Assembly: GCA_035041965.1 (NCBI GenBank) | Contig: JAPYMA010000303.1 | Location: 57,847 to 121,846, forward strand | Reading direction: 5' to 3' | DNA: 64,000 nucleotides | DNA from: Anisakis pegreffii | Taxonomy: Eukaryota > Nematoda > Chromadorea > Rhabditida > Anisakidae | Translations under genes and position numbers: made by a program | Shown: positions 15,001 through 27,860 of the stretch, in pieces | How positions within the stretch are numbered: position 1 is the stretch's first letter | How the letters are laid out: each line of letters starts with the position of its first letter | The notes under the pieces: model-generated | The model's input: the letters and a program-made list of their open reading frames with translations, nothing else | What the model was told of the DNA's origin: nothing | Databases searched by the model: none

Positions 15001-16126
15001 ACTAAAGCGAAATTGATAGTGAGATTCGCATATCTCGTGAGCATTTTGAAAATTTTCATTTTTCGACTAAGAAGACATAAATTCAAGCTTCAAGTTTCCA
15101 CCCTTGAACAGATTTGAATCAAGCTTCCTTAACCATGACACAGGCATTGAACACAGAGTTGCGAATGGTGAATAGAATTCAACTGAATGAATCTGGTCAG
15201 TCTAACGATAAGTGCAGTTTTTTTTGTCACATTAATTCAACAAATGAATTTCATTTACTCATTATAGATTGTACTGTTTTGTTGGCAAATAAGTGGCAAA
15301 GAAGATTGACTCTTTCGTGCGTAAACTGATATGTAAATATAGATAACATGACATTAGTTCGAAAAAACAGCGAGCATTTGTTGTTTGTGAGGCGTTAAAT
15401 TCGAGAATATCGCCTTTCATAAAATTAATCTCATAAAGTAATCCACTCCGCGTGCGCAATTACGAACGAAACGAGCAGATAATTTGATAATGCCGCATGC
15501 GCTCGCGATGAATCATTTCGTAAGCAGTTAGTTGCACTCAGAAGAATGATGAACTGGAACGTTAGTAATGACAGCTTACATTTGACTTCTTATTGTTAGA
15601 TGAGCAATATTCCGTGTTGCATCGAGTTGTTTCTTGTGCAATGCATATGAAACTCATGTGACCTTTTCAGTTTGATCACACACTAAATGCTGATCTATGG
15701 ATGATGCGCTTGGCACTCATTGTTGGTGAGCATTTTCTGAGTGCTTCTTGAAAATGATCGAAGGACGTTAATCATTTAAGTTCTCTGCGATGGAACTCTG
15801 TAAATTGCACTAATTAGCGTTCAGCGAACCCGATGCATAGCCATTAATTGCAGCCATTTCATTTCTGTCTCAATGGCATTTAGGGCCCATTACAAATCAT
15901 CCAACCGCAGAAAATAATACATGAAGTATTTCTCTAGGCAAGTATTCACTGCGAATCAAATGTGTGTTCATTTTGCACTCATTCAACTGAAAAAATCACA
16001 TCACCAGTTGCATCTGCGAAACGCATAGAATCGTGTCCAGTGCGAATCCTTTTCATTTCAGTGAATCATCACTTCTTAATGTCGTTCAATGAGCTCAGAA
16101 AGCCAACTTCTGATCCAACAAATGAA
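12098..16126. other. Upstream region of the receptor and intergenic DNA
   Basis: The first few hundred bases are presumably the receptor promoter and 5' leader. A GCAGCAGTAGCAGCAG stretch lies at about 12370, and CTT triplets at about 12616-12640. GTT-type triplet runs occur at about 13475-13502. A 118-codon frame at 13779-14135 (+) overlaps other open frames on the opposite strand and shows no domain. I see no supported gene here. Confidence 0.5.
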
Positions 16127-17080
16127 TAATAAGTAAATGAAAATCTCCCTCCACTCTCCACTGAACGTTTACAGAAAAAACTCAACAACACGATTTTGTC
16201 TCACTTGATACATGCGAGCTTGACAAAAGCAATATCGACCAGGAACTCAGTAATAATCATTCGAATCACGGAAAGCTAACATCAGCGTTTCTGCGAAGGT
16301 TTTAGTCTGCGATAGCATTAGAAGCTTGATAAGGACCGCAAAAGTGGTATGAGGATGTGGGAAATGGTGCTTGGGATTTACTTCGTGGCAAAAGTGTGAG
16401 ATTTTGAACACACGTTTCGCCTAATTAAGGGAATATTCGCTGAGAGACTAGCCTTTTAGTTCAAAATCAAGAGAATGATGGATGTCATCGCAGACAGAGC
16501 GTTGAATGATGCCTCATGACCAGAAGATCGCCTTGGGCGTTACTTTCATTAATATTCAGCGCAAGATTGCCGGATGATACTAAAAAGCGTTTACCACAAA
16601 AAGATATGTGCCATGATGTCAGACCGCGAACTAGTAACAGAGCATTCTGAGTGCAACACCGCTGCTTTTTTACCTGAATCCCGCTGATTGAATTTCAGTG
16701 CAAATGACGATTTTGAGGATAATACGAATGCAATGAAAAAAACTGCATTTTTATGCGGATACAATTTCATCAACGAATTTAAACGTGTCGCTTAGAAGTG
16801 GACAGAATTCATTTAGATGTATCGCGCGTCATCTTCTATAACAGTTCTGTGAACACTAAATCAGAGCTCGATTAAAAATTGTTGTAATTGAAGAAAAACT
16901 TTCAACCGATAGAATTATAGGGCAAATGAATAATAATTCATTCCAATGAGTTAATTTGTTAGTTTGTTAATAAGATCTGTTAATTTGTTTGTGAATAAAT
17001 TTGTTTGTTAATAAGTAAATGAAAATCCCCCTCCACTCTCCACTGAGCGTTTACAGAAAAAAACTCAACAACACTCGATT
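16127..17080 (+). repeat. Pair of ~70-bp direct repeats, about 0.88 kb apart
   Basis: The segment at about 16127-16195 and that at about 17010-17080 both read AAGTAAATGAAAATC, then CCTCCACTCTCCACTGA, then CGTTTACAGAAAAAA and CTCAACAACAC, with only a few substitutions and single-base length changes. Both copies lie in the same orientation. No open frame is shared, so this is a dispersed or locally duplicated non-coding repeat of unknown origin. Confidence 0.8.
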
Positions 17081-17362
17081 GTTAATTTGTTTAAAACAGG
17101 CACCGTCAACAGAAACGCTTTCGTTGAAGTTGAACGGAAGTCCAGTATCGGAGAAAATGCCAACTGAAAATTCCTCATAAAAGAGTAGTAAATATTATTC
17201 GTCGCATGAATCCTTTTCATTTATGTAAATGAAAACTTGATCGATCTACAAACGATAAACTTTCGTTAACGAGGTTTCGAGGTCGTTCTGCTCATGAACG
17301 ATCGTCATGTGTGTAGTGTTTAACAGCCACAGTTTATTTACACATTCCAAGTTATCATTCAG

Positions 17363-17711
17363 GTTTACACATTCTGTGCTACAGCTTATATTTACACACT
17401 TCAAGCTATCATCCAGAAAATTTTCTCAGCTGAGACATTCACTTCAAACTTTCGAATCGATGTGTCAATCAATCATTAGAACAGTCGTTAAAGTTGAAGA
17501 TTAGCTTCATTCAATTTTCATAAGTAATTTTTCGACGAATCCAACTCATATGGTAACAAATGATTAGTGCATGCAATTTCTAGCTTAGATCCTATGGTGA
17601 AGTAACTCTTGCTGGGGTATTCCATGGTTTATACATTCCATGCTACCGCTTATTTACACATTTCAAGCTATCATGCAGAAACTTTTCTCGGCTGAGACAT
17701 TCACTTCAATT
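17363..17711 (+). repeat. Diverged direct repeat pair
   Basis: The segments at about 17363-17452 and 17627-17711 share TTTACACA, TTCAAGCTATCAT, CCAGAAA/GCAGAAA, TTTTCTC and GCTGAGACATTCACTTCAA in the same order, about 264 bp apart. Additional TTTACACATTC motifs lie just before the first copy. It is non-coding and of unknown function. Confidence 0.65.
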
Positions 17712-18409
17712 GCGACGTCGAAAACACTGTGAACGTAAATTTGCGATGGAAAACGAACCATGAATCTATTGTGTTGATACTTGAAAAGTGCTGACATCTT
17801 TTGAAAATTGCATGAGTGGCTCACTAGTGACAATGCTGGTGAGGATGTTTACGTATTCTTTGAAGACTTGTGTTTTGACTACTGAACGTTTGTTCTTTAA
17901 TCTAATCGTAAGACAGCTGCATTGGCGCACTACATAAATAAGCCTGAAACTAACATAAGGACGATCATGAATTTGACTCATCCGCGAATGATTTATTTAA
18001 TCCATTTGAGTGATCAGAAGATGTGATGCGAAAGATCAAAAGGCGTATCATGGAAGTGTCAGTATGAGTGATGTAACACTATAAAAGCAGAAAATTTATT
18101 GGACTGAACCAACGAAGATGAATCAAATATCATTGGAATAGAACGGAGTGAAATGATGAATTAAGACGAAGGGCGCTATCATTCGAGTGAAATGCTACGA
18201 AACGTTGCTTGAATTTATTTCTTGAATTATTGACGAACAGCACAGAAACAGATGCGTGCACGTTATCAATTAAGACTGATTTATTGTGCTGATAAAGGCG
18301 CAATCTTCGATAGTCGTTAGAAACAACTTATGATTCATTAATGGTTGATTGCGTAAGAGGCGAAGCAACGAACGCAAGCATGTGAAAATCACTGGCAATA
18401 ACAATAACA

Positions 18410-18640
18410 ATAATTATTATTTATTTTTATTATTTATTATTGTTGTTTAATTATTTACTATTAATATTTTTATTATTATTATTAACATTATTATTATCTT
18501 TATTTTTACTATTCTTAACATGGTAACATTTTATTATTAATAGCATTAATATCTACATCATTATTATTATTATTAATATTATTATTGTTATTATATCATT
18601 ATTGTTTTAATTATTATTATTCTTGACATTATTATATCAT
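18410..18640. repeat. ATT/TTA trinucleotide-rich microsatellite
   Basis: About 230 bp is almost entirely A and T, dominated by interrupted ATT/TTA units (TATTATTATTATTAA and variants). Interruptions are frequent, as expected of an old microsatellite. No coding potential. Confidence 0.9.
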
Positions 18641-21600
18641 TATAGCAATAAAAATCCAATATTCGATGTTTTTCCTTCAAAATCAGCCCAATTAGTAGCC
18701 TAAATCAACTTGAAAGATTATCCAATACTGAAAATCCTCTACGTTATCGCTGGAATGAAATCAGAACAGATCTTTTCTGTCGTTCGTTTTCGAAACAAAT
18801 TCCTCATCACAATCGTCATCTGCGGACTACGAACATACTTCGAGAGCTGCCTCCTCAAAACACCTCTTATCACTGTTAAACTTCTCAAAAACATGACAAC
18901 AAGGCAAACCAGGAATCAATGCGCAGTTCACAAACAACTGAACTTTCAATTTTGTAGTACAAATAGCCATCAATTCTTAATTATGTGGTGTATAGACACG
19001 CATGATTATTCAATCGTGGTCAACTTTAGGGCTTTGCAGACTTTTGGTGCTTGAGACATGAGCACATAGAAACTCTGTTGGATTATTTTATGTGTACGAG
19101 ATTGTAGAGTGGTCAATGAAAGACCAAGAGTTTTCCTCAGTTTATACATCATGATAGGACGTTGACGTTTATGAATAACGTATCGAGGCTGTGTGATCAC
19201 TTCTACGATGAAATTTGCTTGACGTTGATAATATTAATTGAAATTCGAAGAGGAATTAGATTTCAGAATGTCGTAAATCCGAAATTTATTCATAATGAGC
19301 CAGAAATTCGATGATATCGCAATGGAATTCAAAAAATAAGTCGCGACAACCATTCACTGAAATAGTGACTGGTTGGAATTATCGGCAATGGTGGAAACGA
19401 TAAACAAATGTTCGAAAGCTCAATACAATTTTATGGTCTGAAATGAAATGAAATGCACACAATTCGAATGATTTTCGATCATATATGCAGAACTAGCCAT
19501 TGATAGGCCACAAATGAAATTGACAAAGCAACGTCAAAAAGCGGCAACCTTCTAGAATCATTGAGCAGTATTCCTTCTGATGTTCTACATGTGCAATATA
19601 TCCTGAGGCAACTTTTGTTGACTTATTCCATCGAAATATAAACGAATTACGAGGAGACCGCCGAGTGCATCACTAAGCGCAGATGATTTGACTTATGCGC
19701 GTGATATATCTTGATAGCTTAGAAGCATCATGAAATGTGAACATATTTAGACAGATGTATATCAGAAGTTGGGAATCATAGGAACACCGTGACGATACGG
19801 TTTGTTTAATGATTCATAAAGAAAGTGTCAGCAACAAAGTCTGATTCTTCGAAAACCCGACATTTAAGCGAAATTTTTAAACCAATGAAAGAGGAGAAAC
19901 GTCTTTTGCGATTCACTGCGCACTAATTATTTTATACCTCATAAATTCGTTTGCAATTGACGCACCAATCGTTTATGACATTAACACTCTTTTCATCAAG
20001 CATTTCCAAATCGCACGCAATCTTCGCAAGTGCTTCGAACGGATTTAAGAAGTGGTGCGTGTTTATTGAATTAAACACGACAGTTATGCACTGCTGAAAG
20101 CTGAATTTTTAGGGCGAAAATAGTGCTGATTCATCAGTCCTTCGAGTGAACAAATGATACTTTCGAAGATGAATAGTTTAACGGCAATTATGATTGACTG
20201 CATTCAACACAGCTGGTCCAACATTGAGAGATTTCTTCGGCCACAAGAGATACAAGATGTTTTTAGATGTGTGTTTGTGCTCATTCCTCAGTGATTTCCA
20301 GTAGCTTTTAGTTATAATTATCGCTGAAATGTTACGTGAAATTAAATTTTTGAGTGCTGGACGTCAATCAAACGAATGGGTGTTTACGTCGATGGAACGC
20401 AGTGCTCGATATTGTGCATCGCAACAATGAGCGTGTGAGTGTATGGCATTTTGCACGAAACACATTTGAAACGGATCATCCATAATTCAGAGGTTTATGC
20501 AAGGATTTCGATGCAGCGGTAAACAACTCTGATCGGAGCGATGATCTGAACAGACGCCATGCCCTCGCAGTGCGTGCCAAAGTACCAATGAACCTCATGA
20601 CGAGAGAATATTTTCTTTTTTTTTTCATTATTTTTGACTTCATCGAAAAATGCATAACAGCTCCAATCACTTGATGATGTTTCCTCATTGAAGCGTAATC
20701 ATGCGCTTGTCGGTCCAGGAATCGCATTCAAGAAACGACAAACTTGTTTGATAAGGGTATTGTCGCATGGCTGAGTCCATCTCAATAAGTTGACATCATT
20801 GTGCCATAGAAGTGAAGAGGAAAACAATTCGATTGTGAGTGAAAACAATTGCAATTGAAAACAAATAATGCAATACAATTGCGATCGGCCTTTGTTAGTT
20901 TGCCATTTTGAGTTACTGCTTTCATTTTCTAGCGATAAGATTCATCAGTGTCAATTTCACAAAAAATCAACCGTATCAGCACCACAGAACTTCAGTAAAG
21001 AAACCAAAAAGACGTCAATTGCCAATGATCATCCGTCTTGAAGCATGCACTGCAAAAGAGTAGTGCAGTTTAATGCAGTAATCGGTCACAAAGAGAAGCA
21101 AAAGTTGGATGGCTGAACAAGAAAACAATTCACCGATGGCATTCAATCGCGAGAACAACGCACATCCGGTCACACGCTGTCAAAGCGCAATGATAAGACA
21201 GTTAAGCTCACGATCGGCTAACATTACGTTTGGATTTGTTGCTTTTCACTGCTGTGAATGCTATAAATATAAACTTTTCATCTGCGCTGAGCAGTTTGCA
21301 TCATGGGAAAGAGGTCTCCTTGATGTGTTTTTATGAAGTTCAGCTATGAGAATTTAGCATTTTTCATTCCAGCTCAAAGCACTCAATTTGACTCTACTTG
21401 TAGGTTTATTCAATGGATAACTTCCTGATTTGTAAAACAATGTAACGTATTAAATGAGTAATACTACTTAGGACATGGGATGCAAAGTAATCAATCAACA
21501 TGCTATGAGCTACCTTAAATAATATAATGAGATTTTTTTGCTATTCATTGAAGCAGCCGGTACCGCTCGATTATTTTAATCACGAAAATTTGATCGCGGA

Positions 21601-21670
21601 TTGGGCTAACATCAGCCTAATATTCAGATTCAGTTGTAAACTCAGTTTAACTGAGGCCCAGATAACATTA
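18641..21670. other. Intergenic DNA, nothing recognised
   Basis: Short frames appear on both strands, for example at 18710-19054 (+) and 20476-20727 (-), but none carries a known motif or sits between matching splice sites. I see no RNA gene and no repeat of note. Confidence 0.5.
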
Positions 21671-21678
21671 GCTTAGAC

Positions 21679-22483
21679 CAGTGGTTCTCATGTTCGCGTG
21701 CTCCATTATCCTTTTTGATGGTTTGGTAGGCCGCCGTTACCCCACCCCTTCCCGACAACCCTTAATTACCGAAAACGGGTAATTTCACTTCCAATAAGAA
21801 GCACTGTCAAAGATTGTTGTGTTGCTCATTATTGCAACTGATTATGATTGCATGAAAGGCTATTGTCTATGACACGCCTACTTTAAATTGATTCAGATGG
21901 ATTCTCACTCTTTTCAGACGTGTTGTATTTACTCTCATAGCTATTGCATGTGAATACCGTTCTCTTGATGACTTTTTATCATTCACTTCTTCTCATTTCA
22001 CTTCACAGTTCGAATTAATTTCTTATTCTGTAGTATATACTATTTACTGATTACATTGACGAGTGCTGACAGCCGAAATCAACAATACAACAATCGAATA
22101 TCACTGCTCAACAACGTTCGACAGTCAAATGATCAATTATAGATTGTATTTAATAGAATGAGAATTTGAATTAAACTGTTGAGCGAAATGAATGAGAAAT
22201 TAGCAGAAGAGAACAATTTTGGTGATAAAAGGTATGAGAGCGATTATAACACTTCGGAAAAGAATGAAAATCCTGTTAAAACGAGCCAATGATACTCAGA
22301 AAATGAAGAATGTTGCCATCAACTAATCGCATTTACATATCCGAGATGAAAAACACCATCACAATGGCGATCTATCATAAAATACCAACTGCACGAAATA
22401 CTAATTTTCCGACCCCCTCCATTACCCCTTGACACCTCCAAATTACCCAAAATGGGTAATTTCACCCCCTCTGAGAACCACTG
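21679..22483. mobile_element. Non-autonomous hAT-superfamily DNA transposon (MITE), 805 bp, with 8-bp target duplication
   Basis: The ends are exact 12-bp inverted repeats, CAGTGGTTCTCA at 21679 and TGAGAACCACTG ending at 22483. The flanks are an identical 8-bp duplication, GCTTAGAC, at 21671-21678 and 22484-22491. An 8-bp duplication and a CAGTGGTTCTCA-type end are the signature of hAT (Charlie/Tip100-like) elements. Just inside each end lie CCATTACCCC-type tracts and short palindromes such as AATTACCCAAAATGGGTAATT. No frame long enough for a transposase is present, so movement would need a transposase supplied elsewhere. The intact ends suggest a fairly recent insertion compared with the relics at 1264 and 24283. 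Confidence 0.93.
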
Positions 22484-22491
22484 GCTTAGAC

Positions 22492-24282
22492 AAACGCTCG
22501 ATCATCACGTGCTGAAGTCTGATCCAGCGACATTCAATTGCTAAAAGTATGGAGATAGACTGCTGAAAGGATGTTGATGCGACTTGAACTCGGGTTGTTT
22601 GCAAATGAAACGCTAAGAAGTGAGATCAAAAAAAAAGGCTTATGTTGTTGCTCTCTCATGCAGATGTCGGCGCAGAGATTCAATAAGCGATGATGCATAC
22701 GGCATAAGCCTTAGGATCGTATGCATCAAAACAAAATCCGGTAGTTCGCTGAGGTGGACTAATAGAAAGATTTATGATGGATTTTAAGGTGTCCGATGGT
22801 GCTGACTGACTTTCACTCGTGAAGACGAACGCATTTGCTTGCGAGCCAAATAAATACTACATGTTTCGCGAAATCAAACTGAATAAGCATTATGTTCCTG
22901 GTTTGTTGGCAGGCAATCATGCGTGTCAGCTGGCAATTTTGCGCTCAATCCCGTATATGGCGAATGAACAATGCACAAAGACGGTAATTACTGTTTGGTG
23001 GTTGGTTATGTTGATGATTCTCTGATATTAGGAGCAACACGATGAGAGCAACACACTTCTATATTCTATACGTTGAGTCTTCTCAGGGAAGTCATTCGAT
23101 TTGGGCCAACTGATGTTATGCGATCGAGCATTTTTGGCGTGCTGATAGTTTCTTTGAAATTACTGAAAACTGCGCACAAAAGCAATGAACAATCCACGTG
23201 GTTGGCTGATAATATGGAAACGTTTTGAGCAGTTAACTGCGTTTAAGATTTTCTTTTCTTTCACTCATTAAAAATGATGAAACTCATCGATACACTAACA
23301 TCATGATGGAATATCTGATTGTTTAAGTGAATGGAACATCGAATTGTTCCCAGCATTTCGGTAGGTTATCAGTGAGAATTTCTTCCTTCATATGAAGCCA
23401 TCCATATTCTTCGGTCGGTTTCATCAGCAACGCTTCAATGAATAATTAATGCTTTGAAAATGCGGTTCTTCTGAAGCATACCCTCAAGATTGGTTCAATG
23501 AAAGGATGTTTGATCGGATAAGGTGGCGAGCGAAAGAGTGAAAAGAACGAACAGAGGGGGGAAATATTGAATAGACTGAAAATATGTGGGGCAAATAATT
23601 CCATGAGCGAGATCATCACAATTCCGCTTATTTCTAGTCGAAAACTGTCATTCCGAAGTAAAAAAATTCTGAAAGTTGAGGTCATTGACAACACACAGCG
23701 TCGTGATTCAGTTCGTTCCATTAAACACTTATAAATCTTTCATTATTTTTCAGAGAGATCGTTAAAGTTAACTGTGTTTATCTCTTTATCCCACAAATCA
23801 CTCATATCTAGCTCGCTTGCGCATTTGTCATGAGGGGGAACTAGTGAAATGCAAATATGGCCAAATACGATTGAACGAACAAAACTGCTCCCGAGATACT
23901 GATGCGATATAGATGAAGTGATCGATTCTGAGGTTAATGCACAGCTATATTTATAATTTAAAGCTGGAAAGCAACGATTTGAAGTGATGGCAATATAAAG
24001 AATTTGAAGAGTACAATGATTCTGGTTGTTGATGAGTATCTCTTCAAATCAACTGTCAGTTTTGCCTTCAGCCACTTACACGTTTAATTTCGTTGACGTT
24101 TCTTTTTTTTTTTCTTTTCTTCAAGCAATTATGTAAAAGCCATCGAGTGAGCCGCATCAGTTAAAAGATTGATGTCAATATTGTTTGTATCTCTGAGGTT
24201 CACTGAAAATTCCTCCTTTCAATCGGTAATTGCGTTCAATTTGTCGAAAATATAATAGCTAAACATTGAATGTTTTCAAGCA
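22492..24282. other. Intergenic DNA, nothing recognised
   Basis: No splice-consistent exon chain and no domain-bearing frame was found. A 91-codon minus frame at 23446-23721 has no recognisable motif and is probably chance. Confidence 0.5.
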
Positions 24283-24360
24283 GTCTTTCTCGTAGGGGTG
24301 AATTACCTCCTGAGCGATAATTTGGGGGTGTCACGAGGTAATTCAGGGCATAAAATGTGA
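24283..24360 (-). mobile_element. Solo end of a decayed hAT-like MITE
   Basis: Read on the minus strand, ACACCCCCAAATTATCGCTC, then GGAGGTAATTCACCCCTACG and AGAAA closely parallel the right end of the relic in the fimbrin intron and of the intact element at 21679-22483. The opposite end was not found. Small fragment, judged by eye. Confidence 0.45.
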
Positions 24361-27325
24361 GCTTATTGATAAATTTTAAATTCTCTGTCGTCGAGGAACG
24401 TTTTTTCTTCATTGCGTTGCGTTGTTAATTGGTGAGAGCCATATTCTTTGTGCAGTTGATAAATAAAGTTCGAAAAATATTCGTTTCATTGCAGAAGATT
24501 AATTTCTTTCACACCACCGACGAATTTATGGACGACTTTTGGTTTGTTTCTGACGTTATGCATGGAAATTGTAATTTTTTCGGTGGGAAGGGGGAAGGAG
24601 GAGTATAAATGTCCTGCTGGATCATCAAAGAGGGTAATGGAGCTTCCAAGCGTGAGAGAAACATTGTTTTAATGTTTATTATTAGCTCGCAGTCATAAAA
24701 TAGCGAGTGTCGCAAGCAGGCACAGCTGGTCATGCCAACTTGGCACCGCATATGTTTCACGCAATTATTTTTTATCAGGATGTTGAGCTGATGGTGAATC
24801 GGATCGACCGTTTATGACTGCATCTAAAAGTCATTCAGACTTTTTCATTTACTTAATCGTTGCGAATTTTCGCGTAAATTCAACCACAAAATTCCCAGAA
24901 AACAATTCAAACAGATCGCTGGTGTACAATTGCGTTGAAAATCTCAAGTGCAATTCTTGCAGTCGTGCTCAATTGCTACTCATAGGAGAGCACACACAAA
25001 CACAACGTGCGAGCATATTACAATTATATTAATGCATTATTGGAAAGTAAATGTGATATGTCTGGAGAGGCGTTGAAGTCATATTATTTGTGCACACATT
25101 ATTATTTTCAAGAGTATTCCCTTCGGTCAGTGCAACACCTAAATGTTAGTTGCTATGGTCTTGGCTAAACAAGGCATTCATAGCTCACTGATTCAGCAGA
25201 AACGATTCGTGCGCGATTTTTTTTGCTTTTTTTTTGAATTATGCACAAATAAAAATTTGATTTTCTGGTCGACCAATCTGTCAATAGCATGCTCAACATT
25301 TGTTAAGATGTTGAAGTTGTGGAACGTGATGAATTTTATTGAAATCAAAATTATCCATTCATTGTTCCAAACGACTACTTCGATTCATTAACGAAGAGGA
25401 GAATAACGCAAAGTTGTTTGGACTTGTCATTTTTGATGGCTTAAGAACAAATTTGTCTAATGATGATGTAATGCTTTTAGCTGAGCATTTTTTGCGTGAA
25501 TCGCTGCGGAGAGCAACCTTTTAAAATGAACAACTGTTTGAAGTTGGTGTATGCACATAATTATGAACAATACACCAGAAAGCATAAACTTAAAAGAGTT
25601 GCTATTCATTCAACGAATCATTCAGCACTTCCGGCACTCCAGAATCGCTCGAAGCGCATGTGTTATATCCGTCCACTCAAATTTCTGTCAAATCAGTTCA
25701 ACAGCAACGTTACAATTTACAAACAACAAATAATGTGCCTAACTTCACTAGATATTAGTAATTAAGAGCAGATGAAGTTGAACTTCTAGACGCACGTGTT
25801 CCTGGATTATGGTGAAATGCAAAAAGCAACACGAATGAGAAATAAATGGTTGCAAGTCGATCAAAATCTCGATTGAATTTGAGAATGTTCTCAGCATACG
25901 TATACGTTGTCCGATGTTCCCATAGCTGGAGGAAATTGATCAGTTATGGTAATAATGCACACTGCTGAGGATATGCATCATCAATTCATTGTTCTTCCAC
26001 TGTCATATGAAAAACAGCTTGATATTGAAGTTAAAATTGAATTTTGAGTGGACATTTTCAAGAATCACAGTTTGATGAGAACTTGACAGCGGGAATGTGC
26101 ATGGAGTGGAATGAAGCGAATTTTGCACACCAAGCGATACACCTCCAAGTGCGTGTCCACCAGAAGAATTGAAGCATCATGCATTCATAATAAAGCTGTC
26201 ATGAACAAAAACAATAAACTGATATGTATCGAATTCGATGGAAGTTCGTTCGTGGTTGTGAAGGAGAAAGCACTGATCTACATAGATTCTCGAGATGAGT
26301 ACTGCGAACAAAAGAATACTTTCTCATCTATAAAGCATCATCTTACAGCTGACTAACTTTCTCTTAGCAGCAGCATTATTATTATTGGTCATGTATCAAG
26401 TACTCCGAGATTTGTTGACTTCTGATGAGGACCACTGAAATATGTGCATGAAAGTTTTGCTTGTAAAGTATGAATTCGTTATGCTCCTCTGCAGAATGAA
26501 TTTTCAGCCCAAAACATTTGATCAAGAGTTTGTTTATTAAGCACAGCCGACATTCAGATGTGTAGAGCTTATCGTTTATGATTAACACCGGCAACTGGAC
26601 ACACGTGAAATTGTTCACAGCTGGACAATTAAGCAGTGGAGAACGAGATGAAATCTGATAAGTCGAGTTGACGGATTCGGTTCGAGCGGAAAATCATTTG
26701 TGAAAAAATCCAAAAGAAGTACAATTTCAAAACAGTGAGCTAAATTTCAATGATGAAGCGCAAGCCATGTTCATTTTGGAAAAAATAAATCGAAGATGCC
26801 TGAAAATAACTATCCACTCAAAAAATGCGCTCAAATGATGAACTCTATGCAGTTTGACGAAAAAAAATCTTCTAAACCTCAACTTCCAGAGCTCCAATAC
26901 TCACTAAATTGCTCGAACGTGTTCGATCGTAATAATGCAAACGTTTATAGTAAAATTTTTTGCCGATTGGTATAATAATCAGCAATATCGTTCAGTTTCA
27001 TAGCAGTTTAATCTCATTTTCGTTCCCAGCGTTATCCTACGGTAATACTCCATTGCAATTGATCAAAATATTCAAGTTGTATGTGCTCAGCATTCGCGCT
27101 GGTGCAAAGTAATATGGACTCGAAACATCCTCAGGTAGTCTCTCGAAATCTTTCGATACACCATAAAATATCACAAAACATAAACGAATTCAGTTTCAGT
27201 ACCAGCGACCTTGCGGTGTATCCAAGTATCCTTTTCGGTTTGCATTATGACCTCAAAACCTCCATTCCGAACTGATTTCGCTTCTGTTACATTTCACGTT
27301 CTCTTCATGAGTTGCATTGGTAGAT
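24361..27325. other. Intergenic DNA with short unassigned frames
   Basis: Several + strand frames of 60-90 codons occur (24814-25032, 25143-25391, 25496-25765, 26111-26356, 27081-27275). None shows a recognised domain and I could not link them through plausible introns. They may be chance, or remnants connected with the coding-like exons downstream at 27.3-29.25 kb. Confidence 0.4.
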
Positions 27326-27532
27326 AAGTTGAATTTATTCATTGCGCTCCTCCGAAGAACATATTGAGTAGCCTCACCTTGCGGTACTCTGGCAACATCG
27401 CAGATTTTTTGAGAAAAAAGTGCGAGCGAGCTGTTGTATTAGAAGAGAGCGTTCGAGTTTGGAGCCTTCCGACTGAAATCAAAATTCCATATTTGTCGTT
27501 CACAAGTGCAACCTTGCTGAATGGTCTGTCCC
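27326..27532 (+). other. Possible unassigned exon
   Basis: An open + frame reads through APPKNILSSLTLRY, SGNIADFLRKKCERAVVLEE and SVRVWSLPTEIKIPYLSF. It ends at a strong donor, CTCC|GTAAGT, at 27532/27533. An AAG or TAG acceptor lies near the left edge. The pattern hydrophobic strand, helix, then VRVW loosely recalls ubiquitin-like folds found in deubiquitinases, but I cannot confirm this and found no catalytic exon nearby. The opposite strand is also open here. It could be an exon of a real gene, a pseudogene piece or chance. Confidence 0.3.
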
Positions 27533-27584
27533 TCCGTAAGTACATGAAATACGTTGTATCAACACTCGGGAATCGTATGGTGTA

Positions 27585-27860
27585 GAGAAATTGATATGTT
27601 ACTGGACAAACCTGAGAGTAGCGTTAGCTTGAAGGAGGTAACCTCTGTAGTGTTATAATAATGTATAGCTTGATCTACAGTGATACAATGTACATGAATG
27701 AGCGCCACTATGCTAGTTGAGATATAGATTAATGTGTACATTACTACAGCGCTATAGGAGTTACAATTCTCAAGTTAACGGTACTCTCAGATTTGCCCAG
27801 TAACATATCAATTCCTCCATGTCATTCGATTCCTCAGAACCTTTAGATTCAGAATATCAT
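27585..27860. repeat. Inverted repeat made of two head-to-head copies of a dispersed repeat
   Basis: The left arm contains AATTGATATGTTACTGGACA, then AACCTGAGAGTAGCGTTAG. The right arm, read in reverse complement, contains AATTGATATGTTACTGGGCA, then AATCTGAGAGTACCGTTAAC. Between them lies the family core GTGATACAATGTACATGAAT and GAGCGCCACTATGCTAGTTG. The whole can fold into a long imperfect hairpin. Related copies are at 40.1-40.6, 53.4-54.9 and 62.7-63.2 kb. Confidence 0.8.
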
